Shown here: piece after piece, positions 36,321 to 48,900 of the stretch
How the letters are laid out: the number at the start of each line of letters is the position of its first letter
Numbering within the stretch: position 1 is the stretch's first letter
From: Drosophila miranda
Lineage: Eukaryota; Arthropoda; Insecta; Diptera; Drosophilidae
DNA: 64,000 nucleotides
Direction of reading: 5' to 3'
Assembly: GCF_003369915.1 (NCBI RefSeq)
Contig: NC_046673.1
Location: forward strand, 12,074,001 to 12,138,000
Program-made: the position numbers and the translations under genes
Notes under the pieces: model-generated
Database searches by the model: none
What the model was told of the DNA's origin: nothing
Seen by the model: only the letters and a program-made list of their open reading frames with translations

Positions 36321-37088
36321 TTAGAAAAAATTTTCATCGAATTGATGCAGTAGAAAGAACAAGATTTTAAGTCCCGGACCCGAATTCTGCATCTTGGCCT
36401 GGTAGCGTCCCTCCGCAGTGCTGGGCCCCCAGATTTCATCCTTGTAAAAGAACAAGACAATAACGATCAGGAACAGCACCAGGAGACATGTATAAATATG
36501 AGAACCGATCAGCCGTGAAACTAGGTTAATAACTTTTTGGACGAAAGTTGTTACAAGTGGGGGCTCCTCTTGCCCGTCAGCAATGGGGACAAGGGCGTTT
36601 GATCCAACCTCAGCTGTATGTTCGAGATTTCTTTCAGAAGCATCGCACGTATCCACTGCCAGGGGCTGGGGCTGATCATCAACTGCGAAACGGCCGATAG
36701 ATTTAACCTCTGAGAGAACTTCCTTCAGTCGCTTATTCAGACGGTACACCATGTGCTTCTCCAAATATTGCAATGATATCCGTCGTTTCAGGGGCATTTT
36801 CAATGGAAACTCGGTCTTCTCCTTAAAGACCGGTGGCTTTGCATCCAACTTGTAATCTTCGTTTTCAGCCTGGGACTTCTCACTAATGACCGATACCTTT
36901 AGAGAATTCGCTTGTGGATCTAATTTAGAACCTTCGAACTCATCGATGGTGGAGTCATTGGTTGATTCTGAAGATGATGACATCATCAGCCTGTAAGCAA
37001 AGGAACTATGTTTTGGATCTAATAAGGTGCCCATGGATATGGATAAACACACTTACGCCTGTTTGAAAATACGAGAATATTTCGGCAT
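36321..37088 (-). CDS. Unrecognised C-terminally anchored membrane protein, 233 aa
   Basis: Two exons, 37088-37057 and 36990-36321, with a 66-bp intron that has a perfect GTAAGT donor and a TTACAG acceptor. The joined frame starts MPKYSRIFKQALMMSSSSES, which is more plausible than the ATG inside the intron that extends the second exon. Residues about 1-165 are Ser/Glu/Lys-rich and hydrophilic, with a basic patch (LKMPLKRRISLQ). One strong transmembrane segment follows near residues 179-198 (IYTCLLVLFLIVIVLFF), then about 35 residues ending KILFFLLHQFDENFF. The layout suggests a protein facing the cytosol and anchored near its C-terminus, as in some ER or nuclear-envelope proteins. It lacks the terminal motif of KASH proteins. 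No family is recognised. Confidence 0.75.
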
Positions 37089-37723
37089 TTTTAATTGTTG
37101 ATTTTGTTTGCAACAAAATAGTTGTATGTATTTTTTATTGTATTAGATGTGCGTCACAAATACGACTTACTAACGCGACGACTACTGGAGTGTCGGGGCT
37201 TGCTGGGGCATAAACATGTAAAATGTTTGAGAAAATTTTAGCTTCACAGCAGCGTCTCTGCAAATCGGTTAAATCTCCAGCTCCAACACGGATTTATAAG
37301 GCGGGGATCAACTACCACAAATATATTAGACTTTACCTCTTACAACATTAAAGGCTTGCAAGAAAACATAAACACGGACATGTGCTACTCACACCGATTT
37401 CAGTAAAGCACTCTGTGAACCACTGCCTTCTTAAGAATTTGGTTAAGGTCTGTATTACATAAATAACAGAGGCGTACTCAATTGTGCGGAGAAACGGAGA
37501 ACGGAGAACACAGGCGACTGCATGATAATATAGAACTTAAAGAGGACTGCTCGATCATAAAGGATATTAAAAGATTCCTATATTATAGCATGCGTTTATT
37601 TTTGCCTCTTTTTACTCTTGTTGGTAGTGAAATTTTTCTGTTCTCCTTCCTTTTTCTATGTGTATTTTTGGAATATTGTCTTAAGCAACTGAAGATTATA
37701 TAGTTATAGTTATAGTTAATATG

Positions 37724-38070
37724 TATACCCGATACTGTGAGGAAAGTGAATGTGTGTAACGCTCAAAAAGAAGCGTGTCCGAACCCATAAAGTATATATA
37801 TTCTTGATCAGCATCAATAGCCGAGTCGATTGTCTGAGCCATGTCTGTTTTTTCGTCCCTATGAGCGCCTAGATCTCAGAGCCTATAAGAGCTAGAGAAA
37901 CCAAATTTGATATCCACACTCCTGAGATATCGCACGGTTAAAAGTGTATTTCAAAATATTGACCCGCCCCCAGTAATATGCACAATGGACAATAATCTGT
38001 GGCATCCTAAATTTAGAAGATACGAGAAAATTGAAAACGCAACATCATATGTATGTATATATACAAATCT
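37724..38070 (+). mobile_element. TATACCCG-TACTC interspersed repeat
   Basis: Starts TATACCCGATACTGTGAGGA and follows the same order as the copy at 2310: TTCTTGATCAGCATCAATAG, then the GCGCCTAGATCTCAGAG block and the GAGAAACCAAATTTGATATCC block. It is truncated on the right. Confidence 0.75.
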
Positions 38071-38800
38071 GCCAAATCTGCTGGATCATTTCCCTTTGGG
38101 CGATTTAATCGGGTGAAACCAATGTTGTGTAGAAAAAATTAGATTAAATTAAACATCTACTAATTATGGATGTTTGCCAATGGAATACGAAGTTCTCTCG
38201 ATGACATAGCCGCCTCTGACTGGCGGAGGGGCTCTCATTTAAATGAAAGCCGAGAGTCCAGAGAGACAGAGCATCTGTTGACCAAATGTGGACTTAGGAC
38301 GTTATTTTAATTTTTAAAACACTGCTTTTAAAACGCGATAAAATATGTTGAAATGACGAGCACAAAGAAAGAAAAAAATTAAGCGAAGGAAAGGAGTGAA
38401 GAGTAACGACTGATAGTGGGAGAAAGAGGAGAATGCAGCATGTTACATACATATGTACTTAACCATTTACATGTGTATGCGTATGTGATATATTTTATTC
38501 ATAATAAAAAAACATACGAACAAATCCCAGAGTGAAAAAAAGCCCAGAAAGATGGGTGAAACCCACGGCCCCAAAGCGGACAACCGAAGGCGAAGTGCAG
38601 CCACACTGCCAGGAAAAAAAGAGCTCTGTGTGTGTAAAGCGTGCATTTACATAATGAAAGATATAGCGATGTGTGTGTGTGTGCGGTGGGTTGAGTTGGG
38701 GTAGTCGAGGGGGACACGGCAAAGGGATTAGCAGTGGGCGAAAGAGCTGAGAAAAAAAATTAAATTATAAAATATTGAAGCAAGTAAGAAATGCGCAAAA

Positions 38801-38849
38801 GGGGCCGGGGCCGGGGCCGGGCCGGGGCCGGGCCGGGGCCGGGCCGGGG
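38801..38849 (+). repeat. GGGGCC/GGGCC repeat tract
   Basis: Forty-nine bases of GGGGCC and GGGCC units, ending GGGGA. Strong G-quadruplex potential on the plus strand. ORFs across it are Gly-Ala/Pro-Ala artefacts. Confidence 0.95.
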
Positions 38850-39422
38850 ACAGCCGGACAGTCAAGCAGTGCAGCAAAAGAGTGGACGAACAGCCGCGGG
38901 GCACTTCCACTGCTTGAGTGCGGTATAGCCACACTAACACACACGCACACAGAATTAATGTCCTTTTAGATACAAATGCAATTTATAAGCAGAACTCGTG
39001 TGTGGTGCGGGGATGAGGGTGGAGTCGCCCCAAAAAATGCTTTCACATGGCTTCACATCACCCGCTCCCCTCCACCCACTCAACTGCCACTTTTTTTGCC
39101 AACATAATTTTGAATAGCATTAAAATTATTAGCTACAAATAAATATAAAAAAAATGAAGAAAGAGCAGAGACCAGAGGAAAAAAGAGCGGGAGTGGAGGA
39201 AGAGAGACTGGGAAGCCAGAGAGAAAAAAACGCGTGAGAGAAGGACTAGAAGTAGAGGAAAGAAATGGTCATCGTCATCCCATACCGAAACGGACTGGAG
39301 CCGGTCCCACCCTCCCATCTTGCAACAAATGCGCATAATGAGCTCTGGTCAGCCGGCCTAGACGTGGAACGTGGGTGGTTGCCACCGAGATTTACGCGCG
39401 ACAACTTTTTCTTGGCCATATT

Positions 39423-39640
39423 TATACCCGGTACTCGAAGCGTATATGGGGTATATTCGATTTTTGGTGAAATTGGATTTGTTTAACACCCAGAAGGAAG
39501 CGTTTCCGACCCCATAAAGTATAATATACTTGCTCAGGATCAATAGCCGAGTCGATATACCCATGGTTGTCTGTCCGTCCGTCTTGTTTGACGAGACTAG
39601 TTCTCAGAGACTAGTAGAGCCGCGGCCTTTGCCGCTCGCG
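39423..39640 (+). mobile_element. TATACCCG-TACTC interspersed repeat, internally deleted
   Basis: Starts TATACCCGGTACTCGAAGCG and proceeds to GTCTGTCCGTCCGTC at about 39570, then jumps to the 3' end block TAGAGCCGCGGCC. The same end block is found near 54800, which helps define the element's right end. Confidence 0.75.
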
Positions 39641-40827
39641 TTCTATTTTTTGTTTGGAATGGAACTTTGAGAATCTGGTTGGCAGCTAACGGGATTCTGT
39701 TTCTTTCCTTACACATTAGGTATTGAAACTTTGACGAGAGGTTCTTATAAATATCACTGTGAATGTACGAATGTACCATACCATTTTGTATCGCTTTATT
39801 CTACCAAATACGAGTATATGACTGAAAGTGCAGTCGTATATGAGTTTATTTATTTATTAATCGCTTCAGCGGCATTTCTTTCTATATCTGCATCTATTTG
39901 ATCAGCTTTCTTACATGTTTTCTTTGGGTAATCTTTCCATATCTTTCGGTTTGGTACTTTCTGTCCGTTCAATCTTCTTGCAATCTCTCCACTTGTACTC
40001 TTAAAACTTATTTTAGGAACGAGCGGTTCGATCAGGTTGCACTAGAGTTTCTCTACGTACCGATACATTCACTTATATTTATGTATATTCAATCAATATA
40101 TGAAAGGAGCTGTTATTATAAAACAATCATCCAAGAAAAGCCCTAGACTTCATATTCATAAATGCTATTTTAATACTTCCTCAAAATATCAAAAAAAAAA
40201 ATGCAAAGTTACACCATTAATTTCTGATTAAAAATCACCAACCACATATGTAGCTATTATTGATTCACGATAACTCAACATTTTCATGTATTCCCCTATA
40301 CAAAATTTATATGATTACCCTATTCAAACTTTTGCTTATATTACCTGAATATTATTTTTTGCTATAAGAAGCACAACAAAAATCTAGAAATCTACATTGT
40401 TTGCTTTTACATAAATGGTTTTCCTACTTTCCATTTATATTTATTTCCAAATCAACCGTTGAATCACTAAATCCGGGGTCCTAAATCCACAATTAATCTG
40501 CTTTATAGTGCATTTCTCAAAAGGAGAAATCATGCTACAATCAGTATATGATTACATATGACAAGAGTATCCTTTGTTTCGCGCAGCTGTTTCCCTCCAT
40601 TTCTTTCACTGGATTTTCCTGCTTTTTTTCCGCCAAACACTTTTCAGTTGATATCGCAGCAAATCCTCTTCGCAGGCGCGTTTACATAATTAAATGTGGC
40701 CGCCGCAGGTCGTCTGCTGGGGACTGTTTTTTTGTACATTTCACATCTCGCGCTGACCGCTAAGTGCGGCAGATGAAGCTGAAGTACACATTCGTTGTTG
40801 GGATTACGATTAAAAATTAAAATCAGT

Positions 40828-40833
40828 TTTATT
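40828..40833 (-). terminator. Poly(A) signal AATAAA
   Basis: First AATAAA on the minus strand downstream of both the ORF ending at 40932 and the EF-hand gene ending at 41643; it could serve either or both. Confidence 0.5.
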
Positions 40834-40931
40834 CTTGTTACATATCATGTTTGCTGTTGGTTTTGTATATCAGTTATTAAACGTAACTCTTAACTAGGCA
40901 AAAAAATAATAGATATCATATACGAATAGAT

Positions 40932-41594
40932 TTAGGGGGGGATAGCGATAATCAGAGGGCGGACTGGGGAGGCGTGTTCACACGATGGCAGTTGCTCTGC
41001 TGCCAGCATTTGCTTGGGCCGTCGCTTGCGCCGTTTGCGAGCCTTGCGGCGCACCCGATCAAATTTACGTATGCGTTCGACAATAAAGTGCTTTAGGTCA
41101 TCGCCCTCGTACTTGCGGCACGATACCGTGAATAGTATTAGCGAATTAAGGTAGAAAAAAAATCTTATATCATAGTCCTCCACTGAATTCTTATTTCCTG
41201 TCCCACCATTACTCTCCCATTCGCGCTCCTGCTCCCTCCTCTGATAATAGTTGCTGTAGTTGTGTTTTCGCACTTTGGGACTGGGCGTTGGATCCTCATC
41301 GCTCTCCGATTGCCGACGATAGCGCTTGCCTGTCTGGTTCCACTCTTGCCGTAAATAGTCGTAAATGCTCATGTTCCTTATAATGATCGTATTGTTGTTG
41401 TTGCTGTTGTTGTTTCGATTGTTGCTGTTTGTATGAGGCGCCACATGCTGTAGATAGGGCCAACTGCCGCGTACCACCTGCACGCGTGTTGGCAACGACT
41501 GATGGCTAATTGTCGTTGTCTTTGTTGTTGTTGTTGTTTGGGGCAGCATTGGCTCATTTTTGTATCGTGCATCGTGAACATGATGTTGTCTCAC
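40932..41594 (-). CDS. Unrecognised basic 220-aa ORF behind the EF-hand gene
   Basis: The ORF opens with a low-complexity Thr/Asn part (residues 1-73, encoded by GTT/ATT microsatellite DNA), so a later start at MSIYDYLRQEWNQ (41371) giving about 146 aa is more likely. The rest has a Ser/Asp/Glu/Pro stretch (RRQSESDEDPTPSPKVRK), a short hydrophobic segment (FFFYLNSLILFTVSC) that might span a membrane, and a strongly basic region (RIRKFDRVRRKARKRRKRRP). The upstream ATG is only 49 bp past the stop of the EF-hand gene, with no poly(A) signal between, so the ORF may sit in that gene's 3' UTR or be a second cistron. No family is recognised. Confidence 0.5.
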   Translation of the reverse strand: MRQHHVHDARYKNEPMLPQTTTTTKTTTISHQSLPTRVQVVRGSWPYLQHVAPHTNSNNRNNNSNNNNTIIIRNMSIYDYLRQEWNQTGKRYRRQSESDEDPTPSPKVRKHNYSNYYQRREQEREWESNGGTGNKNSVEDYDIRFFFYLNSLILFTVSCRKYEGDDLKHFIVERIRKFDRVRRKARKRRKRRPKQMLAAEQLPSCEHASPVRPLIIAIPP

Positions 41595-41642
41595 ATTTTG
41601 TTGTTGTTTATGTGAGTATTCTACAGCAGTGACTGCAACACG

Positions 41643-44600
41643 TCAATGATCAGCAACCAGCGGTCCCCAGAACATCTTCGATATCTTTGTATCGTCCTCG
41701 GTTAGGAAGAACTGACGGCCCAAGTGCACAAACTCCTTGAGCGACAATTGGCCATCGCCGTTCTTGTCTATCACAGCAAAGGAAACGGCAGCATCGTCTT
41801 CGGTCAGTCCCAGACAGCGGAAGAAGAGCTTGTATTGTTCGAGATCCAGATGGCCAGTGTGATCAAAGTCCACAGCCTATTAAAATGCAAAATACAAATA
41901 TGTTATAAAGACGAATAAATATATATGAAATACTGAGTGCTTACCTTAAACAAGTAGGGCAGAAAGCGTCCAATGCGCTTGGCCATCTTCTTGTCGTTGA
42001 GACGATGATGCAAATCGGCCAGAAACTGTTCAGCAGTCACCAGATTGTATGGGGTTATCTCCCCGAACTGCTCCTCCCAGGTCTGCTTGATCACGTCATT
42101 GAATTCGGCAGCCACCTCGGGCGTCAGGTGTCCCAGATCGTTGAATCGTTTGGCCAGCAAACTGAAATCATCGAACGAGATGACGCCGTCATGGTTCACG
42201 TCCATGATGCGATGTAGAGTGCGCATTTTGCGGCGCCAGAAGGCCGAATCACCCTGAACAATAGAAAAAGAGATACCAAAATCATTAAAACTGTCTACAA
42301 AACTGCTTAAATGTTGTGCTTTTATAATCCAAGACGCTCTTTCATTGTCGAATCGACTACACCCAAAATATTAAGATCGTCCAAAGATAATATGCTACAT
42401 CGAACATAAGAAATTAATTAAAAAACTCTTAAGTCATTTAGATACTGCTCGACAGCTGATATTAACTATTTTAGTGAAGAAAGCTCTACACAGCTTTAAA
42501 AATGTAACAGTTTTCCTGAGATGAACTGCTTAATGTTACTTACTAAACAGCTTTCAACCTGTGCAAATATGGCGAACTGCTTGGTCTAACGGTAAAGCTA
42601 TCTAGGAACTACTGATTCAAATTGCTTGAGGGTTGTTACTGCACCAACAGCTTTTTCCGCACTGCTTCATCACCACTTGTTTGCTGAATCGGAGTCGGAA
42701 CTTTTCAGCAGTTCAAGCCTTGAGCTTTCAGCATAAATTTGGTTTCAGGTTGCGCTGCCATCAAGCTTAAAGCTTACTCGTTGCAAAGCTTTGATCGTAG
42801 GAAATTTGAGCCGTTGGCAAGTGGTGTCATGGTGTTGCCTCTGCGAAGCAATTGGCCATAACAGAACGCGCACCCTGTAAACTCTGTTACACTGTTGGCC
42901 AACTTCTGTTACGGCAGCAGGTTCAAAAAACGACATTGAGCCGCCAAATCCGAGTGGACTGGAAAGTATCTCAAGCAGTTGCTTACGAAACACGTTTCTT
43001 GCATACCAAGGCACATCGTGGAATTTTCTCAGCCACGTGGACCGTACTGCAGGGGTCTATTTTATATGCTTTGATGTGTTTTTTGTGTGTGTTTGTGTCT
43101 GCAGTTCACTCACCCGCTCGCTTCTCTTGGAGCTTGTCTTCTGGCGGCGCTGCTCAAATTCATCATCCGAGTCTGCATCGCTGTCGCTCTCCTCCTCGCG
43201 GCGTAGACGGGCCGCTCCGGCGGATTTCTTTGAATATTTGCGCACGGCCTGGACCACGGCTGTTGGCATTTGCCACAGCAGCGGGTGGGCTCCATTTCCA
43301 CCAGTTACGAGTAGAAGGCGCTGAAAAACAATTTTGATGGGGGAGAAGATAAATTAGTTTACAGTTTTAAGGGAATTTTTTTCAGATTCTATAGGAAGGT
43401 TCAAATGTTAATAATTGGGATCTGCAAATCCATTCTTTATTTCTTAATTTTCGTATATTTCTACTGCAATTTCTATTCAACCTCTGACATCTTCTTTAGA
43501 TCATTCATTAATTTTTTCTTTTCCCAAAATCGGTTGACTATTTACTGTTACATTCAGAGTTGGATGTTGCACAATATTATGCTTAAAATTTTTTTGTTTT
43601 TGTGTTGTGTTTTCAACCTCATGCTCAGGTTGATGTTGTTACTTTTTGTTGTTTCTATGGTTTTTGTGGTGCCCTTGAGCGTATAAACAAACATTATTCT
43701 CTTGATTACAATTCTTGCTCTCTCTTCGTCTCCTCTAGATTTTTTTCGAGTGGAGCGAGTGGGGGGCTATTGTTAAGGTCAGTTCTGTTTGCCTGAAAAA
43801 CGATTCTGAACCAGTTTTATATTCATTTTTTGCAAGTGATCTCGCAAGAGCGAGAGAGAGCGAGAAGATTTGTCGGCTACAGAGCGAAGGTCTTTAAGAT
43901 ACTGGTGGAAAAAAGATATTTTAACCGAAACCTGTATAGTTAAAGAGCCACTATGAAACGTGAAGCCAGAAAACAAATCCTCTAGTTGTGGAAAATTTTC
44001 CCGGCATTATAATGAGATATCCCAGACCGCATTCAGAGGAAATGTTCATCCTCTATCGCTGACAGCTTCTGTCAGTGCCATTAGATAAAGAGAACTCTCT
44101 TTTTTAATTACAACCAAAAGACTTGTAAATGTTTTGAATGTCTCTCGATAAGAAGAATGGGCCCCCAAGACCCACACACACAGCACACAATTCAAATACA
44201 GATGTTGGCGGCCCCCAGATGATATCATTATCACGAATGAACCATCGTATGTTCATGCGTGTGTGTCGATCGGTGGAACCTCTTTTTGGGGCCCAGTGGT
44301 AGTTCCAGTGGTTTCGCTCGGTTAAACGAACTTTGGCCAACGAAAACAATACGTTTTTTGGTTGTAAACAAGTTTTTTTCTCATTCGAAGTCTGGCCAAT
44401 AAGCCAAAAGCGATTTTTGTTATAATAAATGCAAAAACGGGCCTCTTTTTATTTGATTTTCAGTCTGATTTTTAAGTCTGGGACTGAGACTGAAAACAAG
44501 AAAAGCACGTTTCAAAAATAACCCAATACAAAAAAAGATCAAATTGATTTATGCCGAAATAACAGTGGGATAAGAAATATATGTACGAAGCAGTAGAAGC

Positions 44601-45923
44601 ATCCGGCAAAGTCGAGCAACAGGTCAGTCTTAATCAACAGGAAAGCAGAATCGCCTCAAAACTGCATTAAAACCTCTTCCTTGTGACTCTTTCTTCATTC
44701 AGAGGAAACAGAAAGAAAAGAAAAACTTATTGGACAACATTACATTATGATGGTCTGGCTTGGATCAATTCTGATCAACAGTACATACAGATGTATATTA
44801 TTTTGTTTTATTAGACGTACTAAAACATTTACAAATTTGAAGGGGCCAGAAGAATTAAGCCAGGAGCGAAAGTTAATGGATATCTATTCATGTTAATCAA
44901 TAAAGGCTCTAAAACTGCTTCTAAGGGAAAACAACATTTATGTTAAGCTATCGACCTGTTAAAAAACACTGTTACTTAACACAATGCGCTGTTTGCCGCT
45001 CTCATTAAAGCGAATAGAAATTAAAGCAAACAAATTCCTGTAGGAATAATTTCCCAGCTAAAGCTACTAGTTCACATTCCGTAAAAAAACATGATTATAA
45101 GTTTCTTTCTCCCATTTGACCCAAAAACAAAACATTCTGCTAACACATCTGTTAACTAACATTTCTTCGGGACCATAATTGTAGCTTTCAAACTGCGCTC
45201 TCTATCTCTCTCCCGCTCAGCTGTTTCGAGTTGCAAAGGGGTGTGTGTATTTACGAGAAGTGGGAGTGGAAGCAAGATAAAAGGGAAGCAAGAAAGGAAG
45301 AGGAAATATCTTTTTTCCTTTTGTTATTCCTCTGCTACTACGCTTTGGCGCTTTGCGCAAGTTTATGCTGCAAAATTCTGCGCAGTTTTCCTTTTCAAGT
45401 TTTCAGAGAGGGTGTTCTTGGGATGATGGAAGCTTCTGGCTTTTTTCAGTTTGTTGTTTTTGGAGTAAAAGAATTGCTTCTTTCAGCACCTCTTCAACGC
45501 CACAAAGGGGTGGGGGAAGGGGATCGGCCGACGAATGATCATCACTCATTTATTCATTAAACTGTGCCACAGTTTTATGAAATTTGTGCGGCTTTTGAGT
45601 TGCAGTTTGAGAAGTGCTTCTGTTCTGTGTACGTGCGTGTAATCCACAGTTTCAGACGCACTGGCCTCGTTTTTTGAGAGCTAACTTCCCTTCCTCCTCC
45701 CACTCTACCACCATTTTTGGATCTCTTTTATAATTAAATTAACATCGAAACAGAAACACACACACACATGTGCACTTACATGGCAATCGCTGTGTGTGGG
45801 TGAGGGCGGCAGGGAGGCGGCGGTCAGTTGCTGCTGGAGTGCACCGACCGTTGCGGCCATATTTCGTTCCAGAATTTCCCTCGAAGTGCGCAAAATGTTG
45901 CGGCTAACAATAGAAAAGGCCAT
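41643..45923 (-). CDS. Sarcoplasmic calcium-binding protein (EF-hand), four exons
   Basis: Exons 45923-45780, 43320-43114, 42253-41945 and 41876-41643, all joined in phase 0, give about 297 aa. Exon 1 starts MAFSIVSRNILRTSREILER. Exon 2 carries an acidic Ser/Asp run (EEESDSDADSDDEFEQ). Exons 3-4 hold the calcium-binding half with the family signature FWRRKMRTLHRIMD. EF-hand loops with canonical residues lie at 135-146 (DVNHDGVISFDD), 223-234 (DFDHTGHLDLEQ) and 257-268 (DKNGDGQLSLKE); the second site is degenerate, as is usual for sarcoplasmic calcium-binding proteins. The family buffers cytosolic calcium in muscle and neurons. The 118-residue N-terminal extension is longer than in the classical about 190-aa proteins. 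I could not decide between Scp1, Scp2 and another paralogue, so no symbol is given. Confidence 0.88.
43321..45779 (-). other. First intron of the EF-hand gene (2.46 kb)
   Basis: Bounded by a GTAAGT donor (45779) and TTTTTCAG acceptor. AT-rich with a GAGCGAGAGAGAGCGAGA stretch near 43845. No nested gene seen. Confidence 0.8.
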
Positions 45924-45929
45924 TTTTTG

Positions 45930-48900
45930 TTTTCTCTTCTGTTTCTTCTTCTGTTTGACTGCTTTTTTTTTGCTGTTTTTATACGCTGTTTATCTGCATG
46001 CAGTTTTATATGAACTGAATCAAGAAAATGTGCAACGTTGCTTTGATTTTGTTTGTTTTTATTGTTTTACTGTTCATTTAACAACCGGTTTATGAAGGGA
46101 TAAATAACTTCACTTAAAAACATGTAAAAAAATTAAATTGGTAAGTTCGTTTTTGCGAACTTTTCTTTCTTCCACTTTTTGAACTGTTTCCTTGGAATTC
46201 TTTTTCTTCTTCTTCTTTCACTTCTTCGACTTCAACTTCTTTTACGGAGAGAAAACAACCGTTTTCTGAGGCGTTCGAAAATGTTTTGACGCAGCTCGAT
46301 GCGATATGAAACGAAGTCAACGTCGACGCACAGTGGGTCATTTTCTTAAAACATATTGCAAAAACATAACTTTTGAGCTAAGATAGTTATCACCCTGAAA
46401 CTTTCTCAATTCTTCAAAATTATTATTTTTTAACTAAATTCGCGTCATTGGTGCAACTTTTAACAGCAATTATATGTCAGAATATGTGTGTCAATATGTA
46501 TGAATATATGTCTTTTTTTGGCTTGATCATTTCCCAATTGAAGAGTAACAAAAGTTTTTCATAGCTTCATCAATTCCCAATGGAAAAACCAATTGAATGT
46601 TGCGAAGTTCCACAATTAAAAATTTCATTTTTGCAACGAGTTTTCGGAAAACGAGCCACTGTGCGACGCTTGTAACGACAGAGCAAGCGAGCGCTGTTGC
46701 TCTGTGTATGTGTACGTGCATGGGAGTGAGTGAGAAGGAGACAGGGAGTATGCTAGCATAGAAGGGTGTGCGGGGAGCACAGCTGCTGCTAGTTCGAAAA
46801 CGGCGGCACGATGTTGCGAAGCATACCATACATACAAGAAAACAGACACATAGGCATCAATGGACATTGACAGTGACATGGTGCCATGGAGAGGGGGCGA
46901 ATGTAAGCCGGTTAAAGAAGCGCTACCAACAGATGTTAGCGATGCTGCCCTTTCAGTCCCTGTAAAACGGTACAGTGGCAGCAAGAGAAACTGCATTATG
47001 TAAACACAAACAAACGCACACGCACGCACGCACAATGGGCAGAGCCGACTAATTTACCATTGATAAGGTAAACGAAAAACAAAAAATATAATAAAATTCG
47101 TATTTAGGTCGCAGCGTGTGACAAAATGTCAGCACCAGAGCTACCCTCTGTAGACGTTTGTCCCCCTTCCAAGCCCTACACACGCATAGCAGCGACGCCA
47201 GCAGAGGCGACGTACTTTTTCTGTTCTACTTCATTGCCTCACGCATGTGTTTACCCACTCACACACCCACATTTTACATGCGTTACATATGTATATATGT
47301 GTGTCTGCTATTGTACATATAGTGGTCTTGATCAAACAAAGCGCCCATGTCTGTAGCCCCTCCGCACCCTGCACCTATGCTAAGTGGACTTGGCTCCCAA
47401 AAAATGTACAGAAGCGAAAATGAAAAGGAGTATAAAGATCAATGCTGAGAAAATGGAGCGGCACTGCTCTAACAAAACTGCAACGGGTTGGCCCCCCACC
47501 AACAGCGCAGCGTCAACGACGCGCCACTTTACAGTGTTTTTTTTTAATAGAGAAGAGTGCACTGCACTCTGTGGAGGCTTAGGCGCTGAAGCACGAAACA
47601 TGTGTTCGGTGGGAAGTTTCCAGAAAGGTTTATGCGCCGACATAACGTGTTCTTGGCTTGCATCTTCAACATATCGTAGAATATCCAGAATGTTCTGTGT
47701 ACTTTAATCCGTTGAAGGGTTGGAATTTGATAAGGAACCTTTTTCGGTCGAGAAGCTTCCAGTAAGGTTTCTCAGAACAAACTTGTTCCGGGAAAGTCAT
47801 GACCAATGGTTCCGGAAAAAACTACGTAGTAAATGATATTCTAAGTGTTCTAAAAAGCTACACCCCCAAAAACTGCGGAATACCCTCTTAGCAAACTGCA
47901 CGTTCATGATGCATGTACACGCATAAACGAAAACAGTTTTCGGGTGGAGGACGTGTACAAGAACAACGGTGCGCCCCGAGCTTTGGGGACGACTGATAAA
48001 ACGTCACGTAACAAACCTGGCGCCGGGCCTAGCAACAAACAGGGTTGACTGCAACTGCAACAGTCTCTGTCTCTGTCTCTTTCTGTTTTCGTATGTGCAT
48101 GTTACAAATGCATAAATTGTACTTTGTTTGGGACTGCACCTGGACCTGCGCCCCTGCAAAAGCGCATTGAACCCTCCACACAGGAGCCACACGACTCTGC
48201 AGCCAGCTGACGTCACAGCAAACATGATCCACATGACAATCAAAGGCATGCCAAAAAAGTGTAAAGAACGACAATTAAAATGCGTAATAAACGAAAAACC
48301 GTGAATGTAATGCTGGCTTGGGGCTGGGGTCTAGGTTTGAGAATTAATTGGGGGCTGATGTCTAGGCCTCAGAAATATGTGCATACTTCGGTAGTGTGGT
48401 CTGGGGCGTGTGCCGGGCTAATCAGTATGTGGATCTTGTTGTCTTCCCCTACCCATACATACATACATATGTACATATGTATGTCTTATGTAAAATGTAA
48501 AGCGCGAGTGGAGCGAATCCAAAAAGGGAGACCTTGCTCAGTTCCAGCGGCGCGGCTGCTGCAAAATTCGCGTTTTCGTTTCTAGTTTCTAGTCGGCTTT
48601 TTTCTCTTCGTCGCGCCTTTCAAGGTCCACACACACGCACACTCGCACAACTTTAGTGCCATTCGAGATTTCCGCAACGCCATTTAAATTTGTATTTTTG
48701 TTATTTTGTTTTGTTCCTCTTGATTTTTATTTTGGCGTACGTGTTGCCCCCCATCTTCGGCTCAGAGGCAACAGATGTGCATGTGGATGCTGTTTAAACG
48801 CACGATCCACTCCGTTTTTGATCCACTGCAGCGCAGCAGAAGAGTAGCGGGTGGTTCTTGTTGCTTTTGTTGAGTTTTTGTATGCGGATTTTGGCACGTC

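Larger units (their letters stand above)
38080..40820. other. Intergenic stretch
   Basis: No gene recognised. Contains the GGGGCC-type tract (38801-38849), one interspersed repeat copy (39423-39640) and AT-rich DNA. Confidence 0.45.

Noticed and set aside
38728-38969. Pro-Gly/Ala repeat ORFs on both strands
   Set aside because: Direct translations of the GGGGCC tract, not genes.
46625-47035. 136-codon minus-strand ORF
   Set aside because: Driven by ACGCAC and GTGTGT-type simple sequence; no conserved motif.
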